A stretch of DNA of 59,002 bases from the NCBI GenBank assembly GCA_011390755.1, contig JAABRU010000017.1, positions 1 to 59,002 of the forward strand. The letters are read 5' to 3'. A model generated the notes under the pieces. That model saw only the letters and a list, made by a program, of their open reading frames with translations, made no database searches and was not told the origin of the DNA. Made by a program: the position numbers and the translations under genes. This stretch comes from Desulfobacteraceae bacterium. GTDB taxonomy: Bacteria; Desulfobacterota; Desulfobacteria; Desulfobacterales; Desulfococcaceae. Each line of letters opens with the position of its first letter. Within the stretch, counting starts at the first letter, position 1. Below, one piece after another: positions 41,090 to 50,357 of this stretch.

Positions 41090-43965
41090 TTATCTTCTGC
41101 GGGCAAAGAATCATTCATTTCCGCATTTTCAGACTGTAAAAGAGGGCCGGGCTGCCAGTCATCCGGAGGGGAGGGGATTGCATCTTTTCCGTAAAAAATA
41201 AATGTGCTGACACTTTCACCGCTTCTGGCAGCGCAGGGCGTTTTTGCCCATTGAGTGGCATCCATAAAATGGGAAGGCAGTACAGTCAGACTGCTGCTGA
41301 TGTCGGTTTCCGGGGAATTGATGCTGACAATGCCGTCCACCCCCAGTTGGGAGGACGCATCAATGGGGCTTTGGGATTCCGGGGGAAAAGGGTAAATCGC
41401 ATTGGTTTCAATATGGATGTTTCCGCCGTCCCCTCCCACGGCCTGTGCAATGACGGGACTGTTTTTCTGAATTAAAAAAGGAACCTGCAAAGTGATGTTT
41501 CCGCCGTCTCCGGATTTGTCTTCCACACTGGTATTGATTCTGCTGTCTTTCATATACAGATATCCGGCTGATGTCAGACGGATATTTCCGCCGTCTGCCT
41601 CTGTGGTTTTTGTTGTAATGCTTCCCCCGTCCATCAGCAGATTTCCGGCATTGTCCATTTCAATATTTCCGGCATCACCCGTCCCCTGACTTTCGGCTTC
41701 TATCCTGCCGTCACTGCGGATAAAAGCTGTACCGGAGTTCACAATAATACTGCCCCCTGTTCCGCTGCCGCCGGTGCCTGCCGAAATACTTCCGTTTTCA
41801 GAAATATTGAGGGAATCTGCTGTCATTGCAATACTTCCCCCGTTTCCGGCATTTTCCTCCCCCTGTGCATTGACAAAAATGCCGCTGCTGTATTCCGGAT
41901 TCCGGATACTGACACCGGAAATATTTACGGATGCTGAATTCACACGCACATCCCCGCCGTTTCCGGCACCGAAGGAGGCGGCTCCGATCTGCCCCCCCGA
42001 TTCCAGCAGCAGTTTTCGGGTGTGGATATCAATACTGCCGCCGTCTCCTGCGTATTCATTTTCTCCGTATGTGTCCGAGGCAATGGCTGACAAAAATTCA
42101 CCGCTTTCTGTTTCACCTGAAACCTGAACCGTATCCCCGGCTGCAATGAAAATATTTCCGCTCTGTCCTTCACCGTAAGCGGAGCTGTTGACGGTTCCGC
42201 CTTTTTCCAGCAGCAGATTTTTGGTTTTGATCTGAATATCACCGCCTTTGCCTGTACCGATACCTGCGGATTCAATCATGGAGGGATAGGCATAACTGTC
42301 TTCCCCGGAGATTGTCACAGAATCATCTGCCGTGATTTCGATATTTCCCCCCTCTCCCTCCCAGGAGGAAGACGCAATATGCGCTCCGTTTCCAATCAGC
42401 AGTTCAGGGGTTTTTATCACAATATCCCCGCCTTTTCCGGCATTTTCAAATACAGACTGTGAATTTACAACGATTCCGGAGACGTCACCGAATGAATTTT
42501 CACCGGACACAATGACAGAATTCCCGGCTTCCACATGGATTGTCCCGCCCTTTCCTGTTCCCAGGGTACCGGCCTGAATCTGATTACCGTCCAGAAGCGA
42601 AAGTGTTCCGGCTTTGATCTGAATATCACCGCCGTTTCCGGCATTTTCTTCTGCCCGGGAATTTGAAAAAATACCGCTGACGGCCCCCATTGCATCCTCA
42701 CCGGAAAGGCGGACATCCCCCCCGGCTTTCACTCTTATGCTTCCGCCGTTTCCGGAACCGTAGGTATTGGTTTTCATATAGGCACCGTCTGCCATCACAA
42801 GCTCATCCGTCTGAATATCAATCCCTGCCCCGTCTCCCTCATATGTATTGGCAAGCACACCGCTTTGTTCCATCACAAATGTGCCGGAGCGGATAAAAAC
42901 CGAACCGCCGCTGTCTCCGCTGACATCCGCAAGCGCGTTTTCCGACATGCGGACTGTTCCCATTTTTTCAGCAGAAATATCCATACCTTCGGCAGTGGGA
43001 AAGACTTCACCCGCGGAAGTAACAGCCGCCAGGTTAATACGGCCGCCGGGGGTGGCAAGTTCTCCGGGCCGGATAATTTCTGTTTCCGGTACGGGATTTC
43101 CCTCTTCATCCAGCAGCAGCACAGGGACAGGTTCTCCGTATTCATTCAGGACATATACCGGGTAGCCTTCCTCATCATATATATATTCCCCGTTTTCATC
43201 GGTTTCAATTTCGTACACAGGCCTGCCGTATCCATCTGTTTCCTGCACATACCGGGGATTTCCCTCTTCGTCAGTCACTTCCGCCTCATACATTGTGCCC
43301 CTGCGGATATCCATATTCCCGGCGATGAGTGAAATACTTTCCCCTTCCGGCACATACAGTCCTGTGGGACAGTTTTCATACCATTCTTCTTCTGTAATCC
43401 ATCCTCTTCCTTCGAGGGTAATGGAGGCATTATCATCATCCAGAAATCCGAAGGCAGAAGGCGCGGCTACAGAAAGTGTTTCCCCGTCCGTTGGCCGGGA
43501 ATAAAATCTTTCATATTCCCCCATGCGCAGATAATCCGCCGTACTCACATAAAAAGAACCGCTGATATCCAGAGAAGCATCCGGGCCGAACATAAAACCG
43601 GAAGAATTTAAAAGGTAAAGATCGGCACCTTCAATTGCGGAAATAATCTGTCCGTTGATCCAGGAACTTTCTCCGCCTGTTATACGACTCATGATACGCT
43701 GAACAGAAGAAGGGCCGGTAAATACGGCACTTTCGCCCGAATGGAGATTGAATTGCTGAAAACTGTGGAAAAGATTGGAAGCGGCCTGCTGACCGTATTC
43801 TGCTTTAATTTCATAATCAGGGCCGGAGATGCTCACTGCTCCGGCAGAACCGAGGGACCCGTCTGTTTTTATGCCATGCGGGTGGGTTTCATCTGCATAT
43901 GAAGGCTGGAAAGTAAAGAAAACAAAGAAGAACAAAATCGAAACAAAGTGAGGAAGCTGTTTCAT
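41077..43965 (-). CDS. TPS exoprotein with filamentous haemagglutinin N-terminal domain
   Basis: A 962-residue secreted beta-helix protein, substrate type TpsA. A signal peptide (1-25, FVSILFFFVFFTFQPSYA) is followed by the TPS secretion domain (about 30-280) with GIKTDGSLGSAGAVSISGPD, NLFHSFQQFNLHSGESAVFTG, INGQIISAIEGADLYLLNSSGFMFGPDASLDISG and AAPSAFGFL. A six-unit acidic insert (positions 43084-43284) interrupts the domain's end. From about 350 on, right-handed beta-helix repeats of the form GG.I.I.[AT]..L.L..GG.I...[ST].G.G.GG follow. The ATG at 43965 has AAAGGAGATTCTG upstream; the outer start at 44076 is rejected. Its last residues (MKP, stop) are encoded by a C-family element. There is no obvious toxin domain, so an adhesin role is likelier. 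Confidence 0.92.
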   Translation of the reverse strand: MKQLPHFVSILFFFVFFTFQPSYADETHPHGIKTDGSLGSAGAVSISGPDYEIKAEYGQQAASNLFHSFQQFNLHSGESAVFTGPSSVQRIMSRITGGESSWINGQIISAIEGADLYLLNSSGFMFGPDASLDISGSFYVSTADYLRMGEYERFYSRPTDGETLSVAAPSAFGFLDDDNASITLEGRGWITEEEWYENCPTGLYVPEGESISLIAGNMDIRRGTMYEAEVTDEEGNPRYVQETDGYGRPVYEIETDENGEYIYDEEGYPVYVLNEYGEPVPVLLLDEEGNPVPETEIIRPGELATPGGRINLAAVTSAGEVFPTAEGMDISAEKMGTVRMSENALADVSGDSGGSVFIRSGTFVMEQSGVLANTYEGDGAGIDIQTDELVMADGAYMKTNTYGSGNGGSIRVKAGGDVRLSGEDAMGAVSGIFSNSRAEENAGNGGDIQIKAGTLSLLDGNQIQAGTLGTGKGGTIHVEAGNSVIVSGENSFGDVSGIVVNSQSVFENAGKGGDIVIKTPELLIGNGAHIASSSWEGEGGNIEITADDSVTISGEDSYAYPSMIESAGIGTGKGGDIQIKTKNLLLEKGGTVNSSAYGEGQSGNIFIAAGDTVQVSGETESGEFLSAIASDTYGENEYAGDGGSIDIHTRKLLLESGGQIGAASFGAGNGGDVRVNSASVNISGVSIRNPEYSSGIFVNAQGEENAGNGGSIAMTADSLNISENGSISAGTGGSGTGGSIIVNSGTAFIRSDGRIEAESQGTGDAGNIEMDNAGNLLMDGGSITTKTTEADGGNIRLTSAGYLYMKDSRINTSVEDKSGDGGNITLQVPFLIQKNSPVIAQAVGGDGGNIHIETNAIYPFPPESQSPIDASSQLGVDGIVSINSPETDISSSLTVLPSHFMDATQWAKTPCAARSGESVSTFIFYGKDAIPSPPDDWQPGPLLQSENAEMNDSLPAEDKMKP

Positions 43966-44089
43966 CAGAATCTCCTTTATGCCGGGGAATTTGGAGGGAT
44001 ATAATATATTGTGCCACATTAGCATATATTTTTTGCAATAGCAAGCAGTAAACGTATGAAACCCGGCAGTTATCAATTCTGATTTGCAT

Positions 44090-44130
44090 GTTTATATCAA
44101 TGCTGTTTTCTTAAAAAAATAAGGGATGGA
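44090..44130. repeat. Half of an element E
   Basis: ATATCAATGCTGTTTTCTTAA resembles one E end (TCAATGCCGTTTCCTTAAG); the matching end is missing. Confidence 0.4.
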
Positions 44131-44170
44131 CACCAGGATTGCGGTCGGAGGCGGGCAGATTCTGAAAGAA

Positions 44171-44208
44171 AAAAAGGGATAAGATCTAAAAAGATCCTAT
44201 CCCTTTTT
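44171..44208 (-). terminator. Rho-independent terminator after tRNA-fMet
   Basis: AAAAAGGGATAAGATC pairs with GATCCTATCCCTTTTT; on the minus strand the stem is followed by a T run. It lies 27 bp beyond the tRNA 3' end. Confidence 0.85.
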
Positions 44209-44234
44209 ATATAAGGAATTACCCATGTTTTTTT

Positions 44235-44311
<77 letters not shown>

Positions 44312-44406
44312 TCAATTTCGCCAATATAGACCTGAACCGGATGAATGTCAAGGATGAATTTCAGAATACGGCAGTTTTTTTCTGACACACTGGCCGGGAC
44401 CTCCGT

Positions 44407-46353
44407 TCAGACCAGTGTGGCTTTCACTCCGGGCGGAAGTCCTTTCCGGCAGGGATTGGCTGCGAAGACTTCCTGCAATGCTTTGCCCAGACCGCTGAAA
44501 AGCATTTTCCATCCCTGCGCGGGATCGGGCAGTTTCCGTATGTGGAATATCAGACTGCAGCCCAGTCCTCCGGCCAGACCGTCGAGGAAATCATCCAGGT
44601 CTTCGGAAAACAAATCACCGCAAACCGTGTGTCCGATAATGAATTCCCTGCGCAGTTTTTCATAAGGCAGATCAAAAGGTACAAATTTCCAAAATTTGCG
44701 CCCTTCCACACTGGCTCCCGTGCGGATATCCAGTCTGTGGAAATCCTCCGGACTTTCCATATTACTGCCGCATCCCCTGATGCCGAACTGCGCCATGCGT
44801 AAGACCAGGATTTCTTTTAAAGCCCTTCCCAGCACCATGCCCGTATCTTCCAGCACCACATGACCGGAACTCAGCACTGTGGCCTGATAATCAATCTGCA
44901 GTGTAAAACCCGCGGCCCGGGCCAGCAAAGTGAATATTTCCGCAAGTCCCCCGGTTTTGACAGAGGGGGACAGATCAAAACGGAATGCACTGGATTTCTG
45001 CCGGGAAAAATCAACGCCCACTTTGACAAAACTCTCGGCAGTTTTTCTGGATACCAGGGCATACTCGCAGGAACGGGCCCGGATGCTGATTTCTCCCTGA
45101 GATACATTTTCTTCCAAAAGGCATCCGCTGTAATCATGTTCTGCTGTTTCCGGCGCGAAAATCTGAAACAGGGCCATGCCCGCAGCGCGGAAAATGCCTT
45201 CCCAGCTGTGGTGGGGATCTTCCGCACTGCACACCCGCACCCGGATACGGGCCCCCAATCCCTGTGCCAGACCTTCCAGTAATTCCGCCAAAGCATGGCC
45301 TGATGCCAGCTGCTCGCAGCGGCAATGAAGAAACCAGTCCAAATCAAGGGAAGGTACGGATTCCAGCAGCAGTCCAACTGCCGCTTCCCCGGTTGACCGC
45401 TGCCCCGGAGTTTCCGCAATTTCCATCAGCACTTCCGCGCTGCCGTCATCAATCATTCCCAGAACAGCAGCCCGTGTTTTGCGTATTTTAAAAGCCCGGA
45501 TTTTTTCCCCCGTAAATTTTCCCAGCTGCTGCCAGTCATTACTGTTCCAGTGCAAATCAATTTCGATTCCCATGCGCCATGCTATATGTTCCAGCATATG
45601 GCTGACAAATTCATTGGGTGTAATGATTTTTTTACGGGCAACATTGCCGAACTGCATATGCAGACGGTTTTCGGCAAAAGAAGAATACACCCGCTTTGCC
45701 CATGGGGATTGTTCCAGTTCTTCAAAATCGGCCCCGCCGGTTGCCACACCGATGGTAAATGCCCCGGCACGGCTTCCTGCCTGCGCTCCCACCAGGGAAT
45801 CTTCCACCACAGCACAGTCGGCAGGATCAATCCCCAGACTTCGGGCCGCAAAAAGATAGGTATCGGGAGCCGGTTTTTTCTCCATATCCCGAATATCATT
45901 GCCGACAATCAGATCAAACAAATCCGAAATTCCGGCCAGGCGAAGTGACTGCTCAACTTCAGAGGTGGCATTATTGGAAACAACCGCCAGTTTCAAAGGA
46001 ATTTTCCTGGCATCCTGCAATATTTCCCTTATCCCCGGATTGACCCGGAATACGGCATGAAGCCGGTATTCATTATATTTGTCCACTATTTTATCATAAT
46101 AAGTCTCCATGTCCGGAATACCGTATTCCGCAGCCGTTTTCTCAAAAATACGCCGCCAGAATTCCGGGGGGTGGTAGGCAAATACGGATCGGATGAATTC
46201 CCGCTCCAGCCGGATATGGGAACCGAAATATTCCCGGAGAATTTTTTCACAGACATCCAGATCCAGTTGTAAAGAATCCACCAGCACACCGTCCATATCC
46301 CACAAAACTGCCCGGATATGATCCGGCAGATATAATCTTCCCGCAATTTGCAT
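44407..46353 (-). CDS. HAD phosphatase fused to HisB-like (IGPD) domains
   Basis: A 648-residue fusion. Residues 10-225 are a HAD hydrolase of the phosphoglycolate-phosphatase type: nucleophile D19 and acid D21 in WDMDGVLVDS, SNN at 126-128, K159-K160 and VEDSLVGAQAG. Residues 240-648 resemble imidazoleglycerol-phosphate dehydratase, apparently two tandem copies. HMLEHIA (252-258) and DPHHSWEGIF (379-388) are kept in the first, GHVVLEDTG (497-505) in the second, but the other metal-binding positions are lost (NSNDWQQL; DPAQGWKML). The usual HisB fusion is HAD (histidinol phosphatase) first, IGPD second, so the layout is similar although this HAD is of another type. Its substrate is unknown; dehydratase activity looks doubtful. 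Confidence 0.75.
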   Translation of the reverse strand: MQIAGRLYLPDHIRAVLWDMDGVLVDSLQLDLDVCEKILREYFGSHIRLEREFIRSVFAYHPPEFWRRIFEKTAAEYGIPDMETYYDKIVDKYNEYRLHAVFRVNPGIREILQDARKIPLKLAVVSNNATSEVEQSLRLAGISDLFDLIVGNDIRDMEKKPAPDTYLFAARSLGIDPADCAVVEDSLVGAQAGSRAGAFTIGVATGGADFEELEQSPWAKRVYSSFAENRLHMQFGNVARKKIITPNEFVSHMLEHIAWRMGIEIDLHWNSNDWQQLGKFTGEKIRAFKIRKTRAAVLGMIDDGSAEVLMEIAETPGQRSTGEAAVGLLLESVPSLDLDWFLHCRCEQLASGHALAELLEGLAQGLGARIRVRVCSAEDPHHSWEGIFRAAGMALFQIFAPETAEHDYSGCLLEENVSQGEISIRARSCEYALVSRKTAESFVKVGVDFSRQKSSAFRFDLSPSVKTGGLAEIFTLLARAAGFTLQIDYQATVLSSGHVVLEDTGMVLGRALKEILVLRMAQFGIRGCGSNMESPEDFHRLDIRTGASVEGRKFWKFVPFDLPYEKLRREFIIGHTVCGDLFSEDLDDFLDGLAGGLGCSLIFHIRKLPDPAQGWKMLFSGLGKALQEVFAANPCRKGLPPGVKATLV

Positions 46354-46393
46354 TGAATAACTCCGTTTTTTTGTCCCTTTGTATGCTTTGCCG

Positions 46394-46425
46394 GTTGGTG
46401 GGTCGAAAAGGTTGATTTCCCTCTG
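46394..46425. repeat. Element K fragment
   Basis: GGTGGGTCGAAAAGGTTGATTTC matches the left end of K copy 1. Confidence 0.55.
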
Positions 46426-46479
46426 TAGCGACTGTTGGCAAAGCGTAACGCATCCTGCAGATTTTATTTCCGGTAATGT

Positions 46480-46735
46480 GTCTGTTTATATGAAAGTCCT
46501 TCTGCAGAGACGCACGGTGTGTGTCTCTGGGGTGCATTTTCATACTTCGCTGTGAGTTATTCCTCATGACCGTTTATACAAAAGTGTCTGCGAAAAACCG
46601 GCCTCCGCCTTCATTTTCGCACTCCGCGCAGCTTTCATGTTTCGTTGTGACCGTCAGTCATGGCCGTTTATATGAAATTTTTTTACTGCAGGGTGCGTTA
46701 CGCTGCAGTAACGCACCCTGCAGATTTTATTTCCG
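46480..46735. repeat. Element F block 4
   Basis: Two F motifs (TTCATACTTCGCTGTGAG...CCGTTTATACAAAAG at about 46539-46585, and CTTTCATGTTTCGTTGTGA...GGCCGTTTATATGAAA at 46634-46676), joined by GCGAAAAACCGGCC and TTTTCGCACTCCGCGC. A hairpin GGGTGCGTTACG-CTGCAG-TAACGCACCC follows at about 46693-46721. The block fills the gap before the outer-membrane barrel gene's 3' end. Confidence 0.75.
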
Positions 46736-46769
46736 GTAATGCCTGTTTTATTTATAACAGCATCGGGAA

Positions 46770-49415
46770 TCAGAAATTCCAGATCAGTTCCGATGCAAGG
46801 CGCATGGCCGTATCGTCACTTTCTGTTCCGCCGGACAGTGCCCGTGTAACATCCTCTACTCCGCTGCCGGGGAAGAAGAAGGAAAACTGGCCTTTGAGAA
46901 ACATATTTTTGCTCAGGGCCAGAAGAATTTCATTGTCCCATTCGCATCCCACATAACCGGATTCCACGCGGGTGTAATTCCCTTTTTTCAGTGTTCCGTT
47001 GCTTTCATCAAAGATAACAGGATTGACCATATCCGCAACATAGAAATCCTCGTTCCACCAGAAGGCATTGAGATTGGTGCGGTAGATCAGAAAGATTTTG
47101 GGGCGGATGGTAATGCCCGCGCTGAGCATGGTCAGACCGGGGTTGTCGCCGCGGCCGCTGCCGATTCCGGCAAAGTTCTGCACACCGCCGGTGAATACAG
47201 GGGTTCCGTTTCCGTAAAGTTCCGGGATATAACCGTAGATAGCCGTTCCCAGTACCATACTGTTGTCACCGATAATGGTATTTTCTCCGCCCCACATGGT
47301 GGAAAAACGCTGGGCACTGGTAATACCCGTAAAACCGCTCAGGGTATCATCATCAGGATCGTCATCACCGGAGGTGTACATGAATCCGATATGGGGTTTC
47401 AGGCTTTCCCAGCCCGCCAGGTCTTTCAATTCAAAAGCAATGTCCGCGGCCAGGGCAAAGGCTGAAATATCAAAATCATTATACTGAATCGTGCTGATGC
47501 CGTTATGCACACCCTGCAGCCCGGTATCGTCTGCGGAACCGAATTTATATGCCCCTTCAAACATCACTTCAATCATATTATTGAAATTCCCCAGGTAGTA
47601 TCCTCCGATGGTATGGGTGTCTGTATCCGGAGAGGCGGCCGCGGCTCCGGGAATACCGTTGTTGCCGTAAATTCCGCCATAGGCCTCCACCCCTGCCTGG
47701 GCCGACAGATAACCGGTGAAGTCATAGGAAGGAACATCGCGGATGCGATCCCAGCCGTAGAAAAATCTGAATTTGTCTGTTTCGCGGAAAAAATAATCCA
47801 CATACCCTGCAATCAAATCCCGGTCGGCATCCGTTGCGCTGTCCAGTTCGTCTCCCCGTGTCTGGAAGTCATTTTCCTTAAGTTTGTGCCAGGCCAGGGA
47901 AAAAGCAATGGGGTCATAATCCCCTTTGAGCCAGAAACCGGCATTGTCATCACCGTAAACCATAGAAGCCGCTTCAATCACATCCAGCCCCCAGACATCC
48001 CATCCGCCGTGAAGGCGCAGACCCTCCACCAGTTCTATACTGGCATTGAGGCGTTCCATACCGAAGTCACTTCCGTCATCCCCGCGGCCGCCGCGGTTGT
48101 CCACTGTGTCCGTATCAATGGCGCGGTCAAATTCCAGTGCCGCATAGAAACTCCATTTTTTATCTTTGGGCATGGCGTTGAAGTACATTTTGGTTTCATT
48201 CCGGATATATCCGTCATCCACTGCCCCGCTTTCGTTGGAATGCACTCTCAGAAAGGTACTGGCCAGATAATAGGGTTTGAAAGAGTCTGCCCTGGCTTTT
48301 AACACGGAAAGATATGCCTGACTTCCGGTCAGATCAGCGGCCGTGGCACTGGGATCATTGTTTACACTTTTGGCAAGACCGGCAGCCAGAGAGTCGGAAA
48401 CCTGAATCAGTGTGGCACCGCCGAGAGCATCATTGGGGGTGCTGACGGCAGTACTGATAACGGCTGCTTTGGCCGCATCGGATGCTGCATTGGAGGCTGC
48501 GTTGGCGGCACTTAGGGTTGCCGCGGATTTGGCGGCATCCGCGGCAGCAGTCTTTACTGCGGCCAGAACATTGGGATCTGTCAGATCCATCCCGGCCTGT
48601 GCCGCCTGCTGAAAAGCCATCTGTGCGGCACCGGCGGCTGTAGTTGCTGCGGCAGGCGCGGCAGAAGAGGCGGCCGCGCTTCCGGATACGGTTGCAATAG
48701 CCTTCTGCTGGGGATCGCTGAAACCCGCAGCAGTTGCCGTTGCTGCGGCATTGGCTGCTGTAAGTGCGGCACCGGTAATGCTGCCGATATTCGCTCCGGG
48801 TGTAAAAGCCGCTTCCACAGCCGCGGCCGCGGCCGCATCCGCAATGGGAGTGGTTACGGGTACGGCAATGCCGTTGACCGCGCTGCTGACATTTGTATCA
48901 ATCAGCTGCATACTTCCCGCCAAGGCACTGACATTTGCATTCAGTGCCGGATTGATTCTGGTGGCTTCATTGGCGGTATAAAATGAGGTGGAAAAATTAT
49001 CATACGCGGAAATAACAGCGTCGTTTCCGCGGCTGTTTATAATTGCGTCGTTCAGGGTGAGGGAATTCTGATAAATCCCCTGAACGGAATCCGCTGCATT
49101 GACCATTCCACCGGCAAAATCTTTCAGACCGCCTGTATTGAAATAGCCGGGGACATCATTATGCATACCGAAATCCCAGTTGGATTCCTGTGTGGGAACA
49201 AAACGGACTGTGGCCCCGAAACTCATGAGCAGATCTTTGTTGGTTTCAATGCCGATACCGCCGGGGCCCAGTATTTTTTTCGGATTCATTTCATTGGGGC
49301 CGGTCAGTACTTCTTTGGTAATATCGACCAGACTGTTTTCCTCTCCCCATACAGTTCCGGCCATGCACATGACACCTATCAGCAGTATCAGAGCTGATTT
49401 TCCTTTTTTTTTCAT
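46770..49415 (-). CDS. Outer-membrane beta-barrel protein with Ala-rich insert
   Basis: An 881-residue exported barrel protein. The signal peptide spans 1-24 (ALILLIGVMCMAGTVWG). Residues 25-150 and about 370-881 alternate polar and aromatic residues in strand-like fashion (FYAALEFDRAIDTDT, FWLKGDYDPIAFSLAWHKL, GYYLGNFNNMIEVMFEGAYKFG), and the chain ends ASELIWNF with the terminal Phe of outer-membrane proteins. It resembles alginate-export or porin-type proteins. Residues about 185-350 are an Ala-rich, low-complexity helical stretch (AAAAAAVEAAFTPGANIG; TAAADAAKSAATLSAANAAS) not expected in a barrel. It is monocistronic. A GAAAGGGTAA ribosome binding site precedes the ATG. The transported substrate is unknown. 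Confidence 0.8.
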   Translation of the reverse strand: MKKKGKSALILLIGVMCMAGTVWGEENSLVDITKEVLTGPNEMNPKKILGPGGIGIETNKDLLMSFGATVRFVPTQESNWDFGMHNDVPGYFNTGGLKDFAGGMVNAADSVQGIYQNSLTLNDAIINSRGNDAVISAYDNFSTSFYTANEATRINPALNANVSALAGSMQLIDTNVSSAVNGIAVPVTTPIADAAAAAAVEAAFTPGANIGSITGAALTAANAAATATAAGFSDPQQKAIATVSGSAAASSAAPAAATTAAGAAQMAFQQAAQAGMDLTDPNVLAAVKTAAADAAKSAATLSAANAASNAASDAAKAAVISTAVSTPNDALGGATLIQVSDSLAAGLAKSVNNDPSATAADLTGSQAYLSVLKARADSFKPYYLASTFLRVHSNESGAVDDGYIRNETKMYFNAMPKDKKWSFYAALEFDRAIDTDTVDNRGGRGDDGSDFGMERLNASIELVEGLRLHGGWDVWGLDVIEAASMVYGDDNAGFWLKGDYDPIAFSLAWHKLKENDFQTRGDELDSATDADRDLIAGYVDYFFRETDKFRFFYGWDRIRDVPSYDFTGYLSAQAGVEAYGGIYGNNGIPGAAAASPDTDTHTIGGYYLGNFNNMIEVMFEGAYKFGSADDTGLQGVHNGISTIQYNDFDISAFALAADIAFELKDLAGWESLKPHIGFMYTSGDDDPDDDTLSGFTGITSAQRFSTMWGGENTIIGDNSMVLGTAIYGYIPELYGNGTPVFTGGVQNFAGIGSGRGDNPGLTMLSAGITIRPKIFLIYRTNLNAFWWNEDFYVADMVNPVIFDESNGTLKKGNYTRVESGYVGCEWDNEILLALSKNMFLKGQFSFFFPGSGVEDVTRALSGGTESDDTAMRLASELIWNF

Positions 49416-49556
49416 CTGTTACCCTTTCTCCTAATAATTTTTTTTGAATTTGGACAATGTCTTTGATAAAAAAGGCAAACTCTCTCAGAATAATTCCGGC
49501 TTCACCTCCTTTTCCCAGATTGTTTCCACAGTGTTCCATATACCTGTCAGTGTTTT

Positions 49557-49647
49557 AGAACCTATCCGAAAACCTCCGAAACCGACGTTGGGAACCGGTG
49601 AAAACAGGGGTTCAGAATACTGAAAGACAGGTTTTCGGATAGGTTCT
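49557..49647. repeat. Element A copy 3 (91 bp)
   Basis: AGAACCTATCCGAAAACCT and AGGTTTTCGGATAGGTTCT ends. Confidence 0.88.
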
Positions 49648-49702
49648 TAGCACAGACAATATGTTTATGGAATAAAATGAACGGCATTCATTTATTTTTA
49701 TA

Positions 49703-49718
49703 GAACGAACGTTCGTTC
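49703..49718. promoter_or_regulatory. Palindromic operator, TetR-type
   Basis: GAACGAACGTTCGTTC is a perfect 16-bp palindrome of the kind bound by TetR/AcrR-family repressors. It lies 288 bp upstream of the barrel gene start, with an A element in between. No TetR gene is present in the window. Confidence 0.5.
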
Positions 49719-49779
49719 CGTATCATATGCTTTTTTTATTTGCAAGAAGAAACACATATCCAATGTCTGTTAAGGGGCA

Positions 49780-50120
49780 AAAATTTCGGATGAAATAAAA
49801 ACAGTGCATTATATAACCAGATTTCCGGAAGGGTTTTTATCAGCGGCTGATTTTACAATACCGTATGCAGGGGAACTTCCCGTAAACAATCTGCCCAGAG
49901 CCAGGCCGGGTTGGCGCAGCGTAAGCCTGCATCAGCGATGCAAAAGGGGCAGTGCTCTGTCAGGATTTGAACGACAGCTTATTATAGATATACCGATACT
50001 TAAAACATTTCGGGGTATCCGGCAGAGGAAAAATTCATGTACGCAGTACTTTCGGGAAATGCGGTAACCGGAAATCTTTTAAGTAATGGTATATATGCAG
50101 ATGAATTGATACCGAAATTT
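49780..50120. other. Intergenic stretch with a dispersed 45-bp repeat
   Basis: CGGATGAAATAAAAACAGT followed by a CAGA(T/C)TTCCGGAA end at about 49786-49831 recurs at 57307-57350, each time near an A element. The 87-codon frame at 49804-50067 has no ribosome binding site and Arg-rich unfamiliar content, so I do not call it a gene. Confidence 0.5.
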
Positions 50121-50127
50121 TAGCTTA

Positions 50128-50357
50128 AGAGCCTATCCGAAAACCTCCGAAACCGATTTTTAAACCCGGCAAAAACAAGGGTTCCGAACATCGGGAAACT
50201 GGTTTTCGGATAGGGTCTAAGGCGATTTCCTGAAAAAAATGTAGCGAAGGAGTGCCAGACTGAAAGTCCGGCAGTGTCTGACAGACGGCAACCCGGTTAC
50301 AGACTTTCCGTCTGTGACTCCTGCTGAATCGCTGCATTCATATTTGGAAATCGCCTA
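50128..50357. repeat. Element A copy 4 (50128-50218) abutting element B copy 3 (50218-50357)
   Basis: The A copy has AGAGCCTATCCG and CGGATAGGGTCT ends (91 bp). B follows directly with TAAGGCGATTTCC and GGAAATCGCCTA (140 bp), sharing the TAA at the junction. B carries the inner palindromes CTGAAAGTCCGGCAG and ACAGACTTTCCGTCTGT. Confidence 0.85.

Noticed and set aside
49804-50067. 87-codon plus-strand frame
   Set aside because: No ribosome binding site, unfamiliar composition, and its start lies in a dispersed repeat also found at 57307-57350.
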